Shown piece by piece: positions 54,801-64,000 of a stretch of DNA of 64,000 bases. The notes below the pieces were generated by a model. It was not told the origin of the DNA. It was given only the letters and a program-made list of their open reading frames with translations, and ran no database searches. The DNA comes from Isoetes taiwanensis (Eukaryota; Streptophyta; Lycopodiopsida; Isoetales; Isoetaceae): positions 7,144,748 to 7,208,747 of the forward strand of contig JAJEKV010000031.1 of the NCBI GenBank assembly GCA_021234155.1, given 5' to 3'. The number at the start of each line of letters is the position of its first letter. The first letter of the stretch is position 1. The position numbers were made by a program, and so were the translations under genes.

Positions 54801-55882
54801 GAAATTTCAATTTTATAATATACCACCATCATTTGAGTCTTCACTTGTTTCTTAATATCCTTTCAAAATTTCAAGACCAATAGGGTCACCTATATACCTT
54901 GTTGTGATTGCTCAAACATTGGAGAATTTGACAGTTTCTGCACCAGTCCAAAACTGCCTTCTTCGATATTTCTAGCATAAAGTGACCGAAGCCTTGCTAA
55001 AGTTAGAGGTATTTGCATGTTTATCATAGAGCACATTGAGTTTTATGTTTCCATGTTTTCTTGCTATCATTTGACATCGGTGGAAGCAGCCAAACTCTAT
55101 TTTGGTCAAAAAAGCTACTTGAGGTTCAAGAATTATTTCTCTCTCATTATAACAATTTTTGGCTTAATTCTTGTGGCTATGAATTGCTATCTATACGAGC
55201 TATAGTTTCATGATTTTTTGGAGTGTTCATAATGTTAACTTCAATATTTACTAAAAGAATCTAGTATACAGAATTCTGGACAAAAGTTATATTAAAATGC
55301 TTCAATAACAACCATCCATAATGCCATGTAGGTAATAAATGATGCGTTCTATTTATATCTGCATAGAACATAACTCTTATCAACTTATATATAGTATAAC
55401 TATGGTGTAACCATGCGATTTTCAAACATGATGTACAGCAGTCGGATTAACATATTAGAGTAGTTAGATCTCGAATTAGTGCAAAATAATAAAAAAAATA
55501 GAGTTTTTTTTTTTTTTTTAGCCAAACGTAGGAAAGTACAAGTCGCAAAATTTAAAAAGTTTAGCTAAACATTAGAAGCTTTCACCTCAACTTTTGACAT
55601 ACTTTAGCCAAGTCTATTTCACCACTTTGAATATAACGTTCCTTAATTTTTTTCCTGAGTAAATTGAGCTCAAATTGTTCATGAACTGCATTTTTCAAGC
55701 AAAAAAAATTGAACGAGAAATCGCTCAAGAAGAAGCTTCAAAGAAATGGCGTGAAATGACCAATATTTAACCCAAAAGAAATAGGAAAATTTCGAGAAAT
55801 AGTTAAGGTGATTAAAGAAAGTACCTTAATTAATAACTCATAGTTATAATACATTGACTCTTAAGAAAAGTAGCCACTAAAT
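54801..55882. other. AT-rich intergenic stretch
   Basis: No gene seen. A run of about 16 T is present near 55505. Confidence 0.5.
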
Positions 55883-57098
55883 CTATGAAGCACCTCTACT
55901 CCTTAGAAGTTTCCAAATGGTAGCTTGAACCTCTCCTTTATCCTTATAAGACGAATTATAAGCTAAACTCCGAAGCTGCCATAAGAGTATGCACCGGACG
56001 AACAATCTGTGAGATCGACCCAAAGGAGCCGCGAATAGACATAGTCGACCATTGATAAAGACAAGAGCTCTCGAAGAGGCCACATTCAAGGAAGCTAAGT
56101 TGTTGGGAGGACCAAACAAGTAGCTAGGAAGCTTGGAAGCTCCAGCTTGCACCTGAACATTTGAAGCACTCGTGGCAGGCGGCGGCAAACAAATTCTTGA
56201 GACCCTGCGGCCTAGGCCAGACGATGAACTTAGCCACTCAAGCTCTTCAGACGAATCGTATCACTCTTGGAGGAGCAGCGGCTTAGCACTTCGGGTGAAT
56301 GATCGCAAGGCTTGGGAGAAATTGAGATCGTAACGTCCGCTTCTGGAGGTGAGGAGCAAGCAGTAGGAGCAACTCCAACACCAGGAAGAGTAGTTGAGCA
56401 GCAAGCAGCAGGAGCAACCTCGGCAACAGGAGCAACCCCCAACAGCAAGAAGAGCAGCAAGAGGAGCCAGCAATGTGGAAGAAAAAGGGCAGGGAGAAAG
56501 TGGCTGCAAAGGAGGAAGAGACATAGGCAAGAGAGAAGCGAACAGTGAGCTGTGAAGATAGGCAAAGGGGGAGCGTGGTTATCAGAGAATCACAACAGGA
56601 TGAACCAGAGGAGGATGAGTCCGAGGAGGAAGAACCACATCAACAAGAAGGGGGAGCAAGAGGCTAAAGAAGAAGAGAAGGAGGAGGCCGAAGAACAGAC
56701 GAAGCCTACACTCGGCCACCATATCCATTGCAGGCCAAGCTACCCAAGAGGAGGGCCAAGCAGGGCAAGATCAGAGAGAAGCCATTTAAGCTGAGGCAAG
56801 ATATTGAGTACGAGAAGAAGAAGACATCTGATGGATCCGACAAAATTACTAATACTGTAAGTAGAGTGTCGGAGTCCGTCAAAGGCAGCCAACTAGGGTC
56901 GAAAGCAAGCCTCCACCACCTCGACCCGATTCTCTGAAGAAGGTCTGCCATGGGCCAAATTCCAAGCATAGTAGAGCTTCTCGGTGTATTTGGCATTGCC
57001 AACAGTGCACCATCTGATGATTCAGAAAGCCTCTTTTCGAGTGCCTACATCAAGGGTCTATGCAGGAGTTCAAGATGGACTACGACTACCGAGCCACA
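55883..57098. other. low-complexity region beside the Rep-like gene
   Basis: The plus strand near 56300-56700 has AGCAGCAGGAGCAAC-type repeats coding Ala/Gly/Thr-rich then highly charged Glu/Lys-rich sequence. The minus strand has a 101-residue open frame at 56188-55883 with no recognised domain. Either could be the 3' part of the Rep-like element. I cannot choose between strands. Confidence 0.35.
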
Positions 57099-58174
57099 TC
57101 AACAACGGCGGGGTCTCGCCAGGAAGCAGCCGAAGCAGAGTGAACTCAACTTTTCGAGGAGGCTTAGACCTGTGCCATTCACGTCAAGAGGATAGCCATT
57201 ATGCTCAAGGACATGAACTTGGCACGGCACACCAGGCTCCAAAACAACCACATCATCACTGTCATGACTATAAGACTCATCACAAACATCCTGGAAATTA
57301 ATGTCTTGCTCGTCCTCAGGGATGCTATCATCCCAATACCTTCTCCTCCCAGGGCCATTTCGCTCTACAGGCACGACCCCAGCAGGTAGCCCAAACAAAA
57401 TAGTTCTTATGTCGGAGGGCATGCATTGAGAAGGATTTAGGAGCACCCTCCATGCTGCCCGGACACATTGGAAGGTATAATCCAAGAACTGGATAGTGTA
57501 AACTTACCAGAACGGATCATTCTGGCCAATGTAAACAGGAGGCTAGCAGTCATCTTACGGTTGCCATGATAGTTAACATAATGGGCAGCACGATTAAGCA
57601 AATTCTTATTATCAAGCACAACTAAGTTTTTGGTGTCACCAGCACCCCATCTCAGGTATAAACCCTTACCTTTCTCGATGCAATCCTCACTGATATTATG
57701 AAGGTGGCAGACATAGTGGACCTTTCCAAAATCTTTCATACAATAACCAACCATACCTTCAAAACAGTGAAGGCGGGTATTCTTCAAGGCTTTACAGACT
57801 AGGATAACACCAGGAGGCTTACACGCCCAGTTAAATTCCTTCTTTATGGCATCATTCATGGCCCTGGGGGTTTTGAAACGCCCTCTAAAGACAGCCTGAC
57901 AGTGCAAGTGGTCTACAGTAGCACCCCTTTCCATGGCTACAGCTCCGGCAACACACCTCCTATCACAAAAACCGACAAGGCCATCGTAGAAACTCACAGG
58001 GACATCCTGCCCAGACAAACCTAGGGTCACACTCACATCTATCAGGTTCCAATCCTGATCAGCAAAGAAATCCTGGCCTCTCACTCCGGAATTGGAATTC
58101 AACACATGGCTCACAAAAGCAGGGCCAGAGGAACGACCACTCTGAGCCTTTCTAGCTGCCCTCTTCATCGACAT
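57099..58174 (-). CDS. Rep-like HUH endonuclease, possible Replitron
   Basis: The main frame (58174-57437) has three features expected of HUH Rep proteins in order: a hydrophobic beta strand (WNLIDVSVTLGLSG), the metal-binding motif HLHCQ in ERGATVDHLHCQAVFRGR (near 57900), and the YxxK catalytic motif in MVGYCMKDFGKVHY (near 57735). HUH enzymes nick single-stranded DNA and stay joined to the 5' end through Tyr. No helicase domain is visible, which favours a Replitron-like transposon over a Helitron or an integrated CRESS virus rep. A second frame (57485-57099) continues with RAAWRVLLNPSQCMPSD and an acidic tail, overlapping by a frame change near 57490, where GTAAGT and TATCCAG lie 19 nt apart. 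Confidence 0.6.
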
Positions 58175-58965
58175 AGCAGATAAAAACAATGCAACAAAAG
58201 CAACAAGCTTACCTCTGTCTTCTTCAACACTGCACCTCCGCTCCCCGCCAACGCCCGCGACCCCAGCTTATCCACCCAAACAAATAAGGAAACAAACCAG
58301 AACAGCGGCCACATCACCAGGAGCTCCGCCATCCCTGCAGAAGCCCAAGGCGACACCAACACCTGCGCCCAACCAGCGTTCGGGAACTCCAATATGCCCG
58401 CCCATGATTCTAGGGTTGGGAATCCCAGTTGCCACCGTCAGCAACATACGATTTCCCATACGACTACAACCCTTAACCATTACCAAATCTTATGGTATAA
58501 CTATTCGCTTCCCAATTTCGGACACATTATAACGTTATTTTTATTTTGGTAGTTTTCCAAGGTAGAATTTCTTGTGGTGAAGCGCTGTGGATTTTGTTTG
58601 CCATATTATTGCGGGTTCCTGAAATGCATTTCCGCCTCAGTGAGAGATTCGCTGAGTCTGCTACGGGGTGGAGCCTTCAGATTTCCCAACTCCAGGATGC
58701 CCAAAAATTCAACGATTTATCTAATTTGTTCAGGGTGGAATTATTAGTGGTTCTTTTCCAGTCCTATTGATGCGGGACAACAACTTAACCTGTGAGCCTG
58801 CCTGCCTGCCTTCCAAGGCTATCTGCGGCCACCCATTAAAGCACCCTTCAAACTCTCGATCAGACCCTTGCTTTTTTCTTAGTAGGTGAACCTGCAGATC
58901 CTGTGTCTCCATGCTTAGTGACTTCAACCAAGGATTTGCCTCTCTCAATGCCCTTCTGGGAGACA
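58175..58965. other. possible 5' exon of Rep-like gene and PPR 3' flank
   Basis: On the minus strand a donor (GACAGAG|GTAAGC near 58210) could end an upstream exon running from about 58486, but no domain supports it. Toward the right, the minus strand from 58960 to 58855 still reads PPR E+-like sequence in a different frame (VSQKGIERGKSLVEVTKH). Confidence 0.4.
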
Positions 58966-61320
58966 TTATGTTGGCTCACCCTTTCCAGCATAGATGTTTG
59001 ATAGTAGGACATAAGCTGATGTATTTCTGGGATCTAATTTAGAAACTTGTTTTACTGCATACTCTGCTAATTCCACCTGGCAATGAATGCAACAAGCACC
59101 TAAGAAAGATGTCCAAATTACTACGTCAGGTTCAAAAGGCATTGTGTCAATCATGGCCTTAGCCTCATGCAAGAGTTTCGCACGTCCAAGAAGATCAACC
59201 ATGCATGTATAATGCTCAATTGTTGGGGAGATTTTATGAATGTAAGACATGCTATCAAACAAGAACCGAGCAACATTGACAAGCCTCAAGTGAGTACATG
59301 CTACCAGAATTGAAATGAAGGTTACCCTGTCTGGCTTAAAGCCATGCCATTGCATTTCTCCAAAGAGCTCCATGGCCTCTTCCCCAACACCATGATGAGC
59401 ATACCCAGATACCATGGCATTCCATGAAATAATATCTCGATCTTGCATTTCGTCAAAGACCTGGCGGGCATTTACAATGCTGCCACATTTAAAGTATGTG
59501 CCTATGAGAGAGTTGCCAATGCAGATATCTGCAATAAGTCCAACATTTATAAGATGTGTATGGATGTGTTTGACACATCCTAAAGCACCGACATTAACAC
59601 ATGCATTTAGGATGCTGATATATGAAAAGACCTCCAGATGTAGAATATCTATCCTCATTTTCTCGAAAACACTTATAGCTTCATTACTTTCGCCTTGCAG
59701 AGCATACCCTGAAATGATTGCAGTCCATAAATTCACATCATGAAGTGGCATTATTTCAAATATACAATGTGCATCTCGAATACTGCTGCATTTAGCATAC
59801 ATGCCAACAAGTACACTTCCAACAAGCAAATCCAGTTCTAGTCCAGCTGATATGATATGAGAATGAATTTGCTTTCCCACTTCAAATTTTGTTACGTGTA
59901 GAAGAATGTCAACAAATAACACCTTGTCAGGCTTCAATCCAGACGACTGCATTTTGTCAAAGAGCAGTAGAACTTGCTGATAATTTCCTAGCTCAGAATA
60001 TGCCGACATTATGGCCGTCCATGAAACCATATCCCTTATAGGCATGTTACTGAACACTTGGCAAGCATCTTCAATGCTCCCCCATTTCACATACATGGAA
60101 ATGAGAGCACCACACACAAACCTATCCATATGCAGCACATTTCTCCTAAGTTCTGCATGAATCAGTTTACCATACTCTATATTTACCGCTGCTGAACTCA
60201 ACATGCTCATATATGTGATTTTGTCTGGCTTTAACCCATATTGATGCATCTTCCAAAATAGCTCAATAACTACATTCTCTTCTTCATAACATCCATATGC
60301 AAAAATCATGGTATTCCAAGAACCTGCATCGAGCACAGGAATTCTATCAAAAACTAGATGGAGATCAAACATTCTCTGAAATTCAGCATACATGACAATG
60401 AGACTACTTCCTATAATTGTATCTAAATTAAATTGTGACTTTATGAAGTGTGCATGAAAGCACTTGGCCCATTCTGCAGTCCCCGTACTGGCGCAGGCAC
60501 TGAAAATAGTGATAAACATGACTTTGTCAGCTTTCAATCCCTGCTGTTGAAATAGTTTAAAGAGTTGGACTATGTCACCCCCATGCCCTTGCTGAGAATA
60601 CCCTGATATCAAAGTAGTCCAAGTAATAACATTCCATTCTGGCATCGTGTCAAATACTTTCTGGGACTGATCAATGCTACCACATTTTGCATACATACCA
60701 ATAAGGTTATTTCCAAGAACAATATCTTCATGTAGTCTGGCAATTATTATGAAAGAATGAAGATACTTGCCCCATCCCAAAGCTCCCCCAATGATACATG
60801 CATTTAAGGCATTGATGTAGGTGACATTATTTGGGCTAAAACCATGTTGTTGCATTTCACAGAAAAACATAACAGCTTGATGGCAGTCCTGTTGCTGCAC
60901 ATAGCCCCCGATCATCATTGTCCATGTCGATACGTCTCTTTCAAAAGTTATGTCAAACACCATGCGAGCATTCTTTATGCATCCACATTTGATATACATG
61001 TCAATGAGGTTATTAGCAAGATGGATGCTTGGGATGACTTCATATTTAATAATGTGAGCATGGACATGCAGTCCCTGAGATAAAGCCTTTTTCTTGGCAC
61101 ATGCGTGCAGAAGAAAACAATATATATCAGAGCTTCCAATTACTAAAGCATTGTGGCTACCAAGCTCAAAAACTTCCAGAGCCTCCTTCAATAGACCTTG
61201 ACGGCATAATTCCTTTAATGTTTGTTTTACAGATTTTCCTTTGAGTTGCCCCGATGGTACTTTTATGTGATCTTCATGTATTCTGTGAGCAATTTGTTTT
61301 TGTGGAGATGATCGGGTAAT
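58966..61320 (-). CDS. PLS-class pentatricopeptide repeat protein with E domain
   Basis: About 780 codons hold roughly 20 PPR motifs in P-L-S order, each with signatures such as LIDMYIKCGCIKNARMVFD, WTMMIGGYVQQ and MYAKCGSIDQSQKVFD, then the E motif EPDVVIWTSFLGACC and SAYVLLSNIYAG. Such proteins bind organellar RNA and usually specify C-to-U editing sites. The frame stops at 58966 inside the E region, where an E+ segment would follow, and no DYW deaminase is found. The open frame extends upstream to a strong acceptor (TTTGCCTTTAG ending at 61321) without an ATG, so the start lies in an earlier exon; a donor AACAG|GTAAGT near 61372 fits, but its frame gives no clear Met. It is intact across all repeats. 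Confidence 0.88.
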   Translation of the reverse strand: MTRSSPQKQIAHRIHEDHIKVPSGQLKGKSVKQTLKELCRQGLLKEALEVFELGSHNALVIGSSDIYCFLLHACAKKKALSQGLHVHAHIIKYEVIPSIHLANNLIDMYIKCGCIKNARMVFDITFERDVSTWTMMIGGYVQQQDCHQAVMFFCEMQQHGFSPNNVTYINALNACIIGGALGWGKYLHSFIIIARLHEDIVLGNNLIGMYAKCGSIDQSQKVFDTMPEWNVITWTTLISGYSQQGHGGDIVQLFKLFQQQGLKADKVMFITIFSACASTGTAEWAKCFHAHFIKSQFNLDTIIGSSLIVMYAEFQRMFDLHLVFDRIPVLDAGSWNTMIFAYGCYEEENVVIELFWKMHQYGLKPDKITYMSMLSSAAVNIEYGKLIHAELRRNVLHMDRFVCGALISMYVKWGSIEDACQVFSNMPIRDMVSWTAIMSAYSELGNYQQVLLLFDKMQSSGLKPDKVLFVDILLHVTKFEVGKQIHSHIISAGLELDLLVGSVLVGMYAKCSSIRDAHCIFEIMPLHDVNLWTAIISGYALQGESNEAISVFEKMRIDILHLEVFSYISILNACVNVGALGCVKHIHTHLINVGLIADICIGNSLIGTYFKCGSIVNARQVFDEMQDRDIISWNAMVSGYAHHGVGEEAMELFGEMQWHGFKPDRVTFISILVACTHLRLVNVARFLFDSMSYIHKISPTIEHYTCMVDLLGRAKLLHEAKAMIDTMPFEPDVVIWTSFLGACCIHCQVELAEYAVKQVSKLDPRNTSAYVLLSNIYAGKGEPT

Positions 61321-63271
61321 CTAAAGGCAAAATAAATAAGTGAAACTCAAATAGCAAAGTGTGCATACTTACCTGTTCAGATTTGTTGTGAAGCCATGTT
61401 GGAAAATCGCACAATCATGAACAAGGGGCATTTTTGGAGTAGACTGGTTTAAGGTAATAAAAGGCATGTAATTTAATTGCCTCCCTGCTAAGGGGTGCCT
61501 CGACCTTCAATGACACAAGCCTGTGATTTTCAAGGTCAAATCGTCTAACAAAAATCGCGGGCCGTACAAATATTTAGATAACGAGAGGCCATCACAAACG
61601 GCCGGACATGGAAATGGCAACTCATGCTCTTGCATTAGTGTACACATCGTACACTTTGGAGATATCCTCCTCCACGTAGCATCTTTGAGACAGCGTTTGA
61701 CGGTGTCAATCATCGATGTGGCTCTATACTTTTAGGGCCATTGTCCATGGAATTTGAGGGCTTTCGTCCCTGTTTTCGGGATTTTTGTTTTGGGTTGGGG
61801 GGGACCCTCGCTGATGTGGGTTAGTGGCATATCCAGGTATATACTGGCATATGCCTAGGATATCTTGGTGATCGCTCCAAACCGGCCGCTGCCCGATAAA
61901 TTGGATCGACCACATTTCTTGCTTAGTCTTTGTTTGAACCGCCTAACCGGAATGAAGTTTCATGCTGTGGAGTGCAAGGATAAGCTTCTAGGTTAAATCG
62001 TTTGCTGCAAACCGTGTGTTCTTATCGGATTGCAAGTGTCAAGTAAATGATGCATGCCAGCTTATGCACTTCTAGCAGATTTGGCAGACGTTAAATGGGC
62101 ATGAAAAAGGAAAGCTTGAAACTAGAATCTTACAGATTGTTTTAGCCGGGTTGCTATTGTCGGATTTGGTGTAGCCATAAGTGGCCCGGATATTTGGCCG
62201 AAAGTGGTCTCAGAAGGAAATCTTCTCGAATACAATATGCACAATTGTTTTTTGGAATTCTTATAACAGGGTAGTCTGTGCTTTGTTGGAGAACAAAAAG
62301 CAGAAGAGTGCAGGAGGTTTTTCCAAAAGGTAGAGGAGTGTAGGAGGTATAGGATTGGTCTAATCTTTTGGGTTAATCCTAGGCTATGTTATTAACAACA
62401 TTTTGCAGCTCTGTTGAGGGATTTCATTTTTGATGTGAAGAAAACCCCCCTCTAAGAAGTAAGTTTTCATAGCAGTTTTGCAAGGAATGATTCGATTGCA
62501 AGATGCAGATTGGATGAGGTATTTATTAATTCCCTACAGTTTTGCATCATTATTTGTGCGATTTGACACTTTTTCTATTCTTTGCTCAAGCAAACAGACT
62601 TGACACTACTTGGAGATGCACCACATCCTACCGGGTCTTCAAAGATTGCACGCCAAAGAACTCATCCAGATTGCATTCTAAAAATTATGAGGTATGACTA
62701 TTTCCTTTAAAATTCGTTTGATGGGTTGATATTGAATGGTCTATCTATGTTTTTACCGTTATTCCATTGTTATGTTATTGCACAGAAGGGATTTGAAGGG
62801 CATGGTGAAGTAGATTTGAAAAGCTCATACGCCTTATTCTTAAATGGTAAGAGAAGGAAAAGCTTTAATTTATTTGGAGATGTATGAGGTAGCAGAAGCA
62901 GAAAAGGTATGTGGATATGGAAGTACAAGAATTAGAGTATATTTTATTGAGAAGTTTGCTCCCATTCACTTCATATCTCTGTTTTTTGTTGCTGTTCATG
63001 TTGTTTTTCAGATGCCCCAAATGCTTAACATATCGTAACGACCTGCCACTGTTTAAGATGTTAACCCATTCTTGCACTGCGACTCGCATGAAACCAACAA
63101 AGCGCCCGATAGATAGGCTTCTCATTCATCTCAGCAGATTTTCTACAATGGTGGACAGTGGATAGCCGCACACATGCGAACTACCCACGAAAAATAAAGG
63201 GAAAATCCAATTATATCATTTGGACCCCAAAACAAATACAATGCTAATAGATGAGTGGCTTATGTACCTGT
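61321..63271. other. intergenic, no gene seen
   Basis: Contains the putative PPR first intron and 5' region, then AT-rich sequence with only short frames. A segment with repeated GGCATAT and TATCC motifs (61830-61865) resembles the one near 23610. Nothing else is supported. Confidence 0.5.
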
Positions 63272-63812
63272 CGAAAGCTTATCACCGGGATTAAAAAACC
63301 CCGCCCTTTCGGGTTTTCGAGGAAAAACCCTAGTGATAAGCCTTCGGCAAGGGGCTTAGACAAACGTAAGGCATAGAATCGCCCCCAAAACCCGCGCGCA
63401 TGGAGAAGTCAAAACGGATGGCGCCGCCAACCCAATACGCACATCACCAACAACAAACGAAAACATATCAAAGAATAGCATCACCCAAAGGGGTGGAAAG
63501 CATCACCCACCGGGTGGAAAAACATGATAAACAAAACTTGTACAAAATATAATAAACAAAGAAGGGGGGGAGGGTGGGTTCAAAGAGAATAAGGTACTGC
63601 TGAGAGAAGAGGAAGCGCCGATGAAACGTCGATGAAGAACTCTGCAATAAGTAGCAAACGCCCAACCTGATGAACGGCCCAAAAACGCATGCGATGCATG
63701 CATGCGACGCATGCAATGCATGCATGCTCGTCTTGAGCAAGAATGCCGATTCGCTATGCGATTCGACGACATTCTTGCACCGCTGCGACCGCATGAAACC
63801 AACAAAGCGCCC
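63066..63812. repeat. diverged direct repeat (TTCTTGCAC ... GCATGAAACCAACAAAGCGC)
   Basis: The segment TTCTTGCACTGCGACTCGC then ATGAAACCAACAAAGCGCCC (63070-63107) recurs at 63772-63812 with a few changes. Between them at 63683-63725 lies a run of GCATGC and ATGCAT palindromes. The two copies may belong to one repeat family. Confidence 0.75.
63272..63346. repeat. 75-nt inverted repeat
   Basis: Outer arms CGAAAGCTTATCAC (63272-63285) and GTGATAAGCCTTCG (63333-63346) pair with a single mismatch. A G/C-rich inner part (CCCCGCCCTTTCGGGTTTTCG) can pair further with its neighbours. It may be a terminal structure of an unidentified element. Confidence 0.75.
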
Positions 63813-64000
63813 AATACCAAAGGACTTCCTTAACAAACTAGGATCGAGGACGAAGGTCACGGGATGAAGGCTAAAGGCCTAAAAGGACAAAGAGGAAAGC
63901 AACGCCAAATTGGCCAAACCAGGCAGGAAGAAGCCCCTCTCCTGCCTGGAAACAATTCAAAGAGAATAAGGTACTGCTGAGAGAAGAGGAAGCGCCGATG
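63579..64000. repeat. 45-bp direct repeat at the window end
   Basis: A 45-bp segment (from TTCAAAGAGAATAAGG to AGCGCCGATG) at 63579-63623 is repeated exactly at 63956-64000, an offset of 377 bp. The window stops inside the second copy, so this may be a tandem repeat or LTR-like duplication that continues to the right. Confidence 0.85.

Noticed and set aside
57437-58174. Helitron RepHel interpretation of the Rep-like gene
   Set aside because: No SF1 helicase motifs and no second catalytic Tyr in the usual Helitron arrangement were found nearby.

Overview
The window looks like a transposon-dense nuclear region of a land plant, most likely a seedless vascular plant such as a homosporous fern. 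The reasons are spliceosomal introns, a plant PP2A B55-type regulatory subunit, an LRR receptor-like gene, a long PLS-type PPR gene, and a set of transposase families (DUF7869-type, HUH Rep, ULP-carrying MULE) that I associate more with seedless plants than with seed plants. The species call is inference. Nothing prokaryotic is visible. Nearly every coding stretch carries stops or frameshifts, so most of the window is dead or dying sequence.

Layout. 1-7500: two related, decayed Ty1/copia elements joined end to end, the second ending in a clean 651-bp LTR. 7753-16128: an unfamiliar multi-exon gene, now frameshifted, combining a ParB/sulfiredoxin-like DGQH motif with a C-terminal FCP1/NIF-like phosphatase domain. 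Its introns and 3' flank hold two families of short perfect palindromes. 16.5-19.4 kb: tRNA-derived SINE copies, CT-rich microsatellite and a duplicated minisatellite. 20247-23229 (minus): a PP2A B55 pseudogene split inside an exon by a 5'-truncated LINE with a 14-15 bp target duplication. 23984-25861: an LRR receptor-like protein gene with one frameshift.

The main structure is a 20,305-bp Mutator-like element (MULE) at 25880-46184. It is bounded by about 330-bp terminal inverted repeats and a perfect 9-bp target duplication (GTATACTTT), and it sits 18 bp after the stop codon of the LRR gene. It holds a frameshifted MULE transposase on the minus strand next to the right end, a second small two-exon minus-strand gene, a structurally intact Ulp1/C48 cysteine protease, a decayed DUF7869-type transposase, a C2H2-finger acidic protein, and a decayed antisense relative of the 7.7-16.1 kb ParB-like gene. 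Arrays of a motif also present in its TIRs lie near its ends, and about 8 kb carries some two dozen AAATTGGGC/GCCCAATTT hairpins.

46.6-48.7 kb (minus): a decayed hAT transposase. 51.35-54.8 kb: a decayed LINE with endonuclease and reverse transcriptase. 57.1-58.2 kb (minus): a Rep-like HUH endonuclease with HLH and YxxK motifs, possibly a Replitron relative. 58966-61320 (minus): a PPR protein whose C-terminal E+ region has slipped out of frame. The last 3 kb has no recognisable gene but contains hairpins and direct repeats.

Two things stand out: the giant MULE with its protein cargo, and the observation that both copies of the ParB-like gene family are packed with short palindromes, each with its own palindrome sequence and often with outer arms that are unique to the copy yet still complementary.
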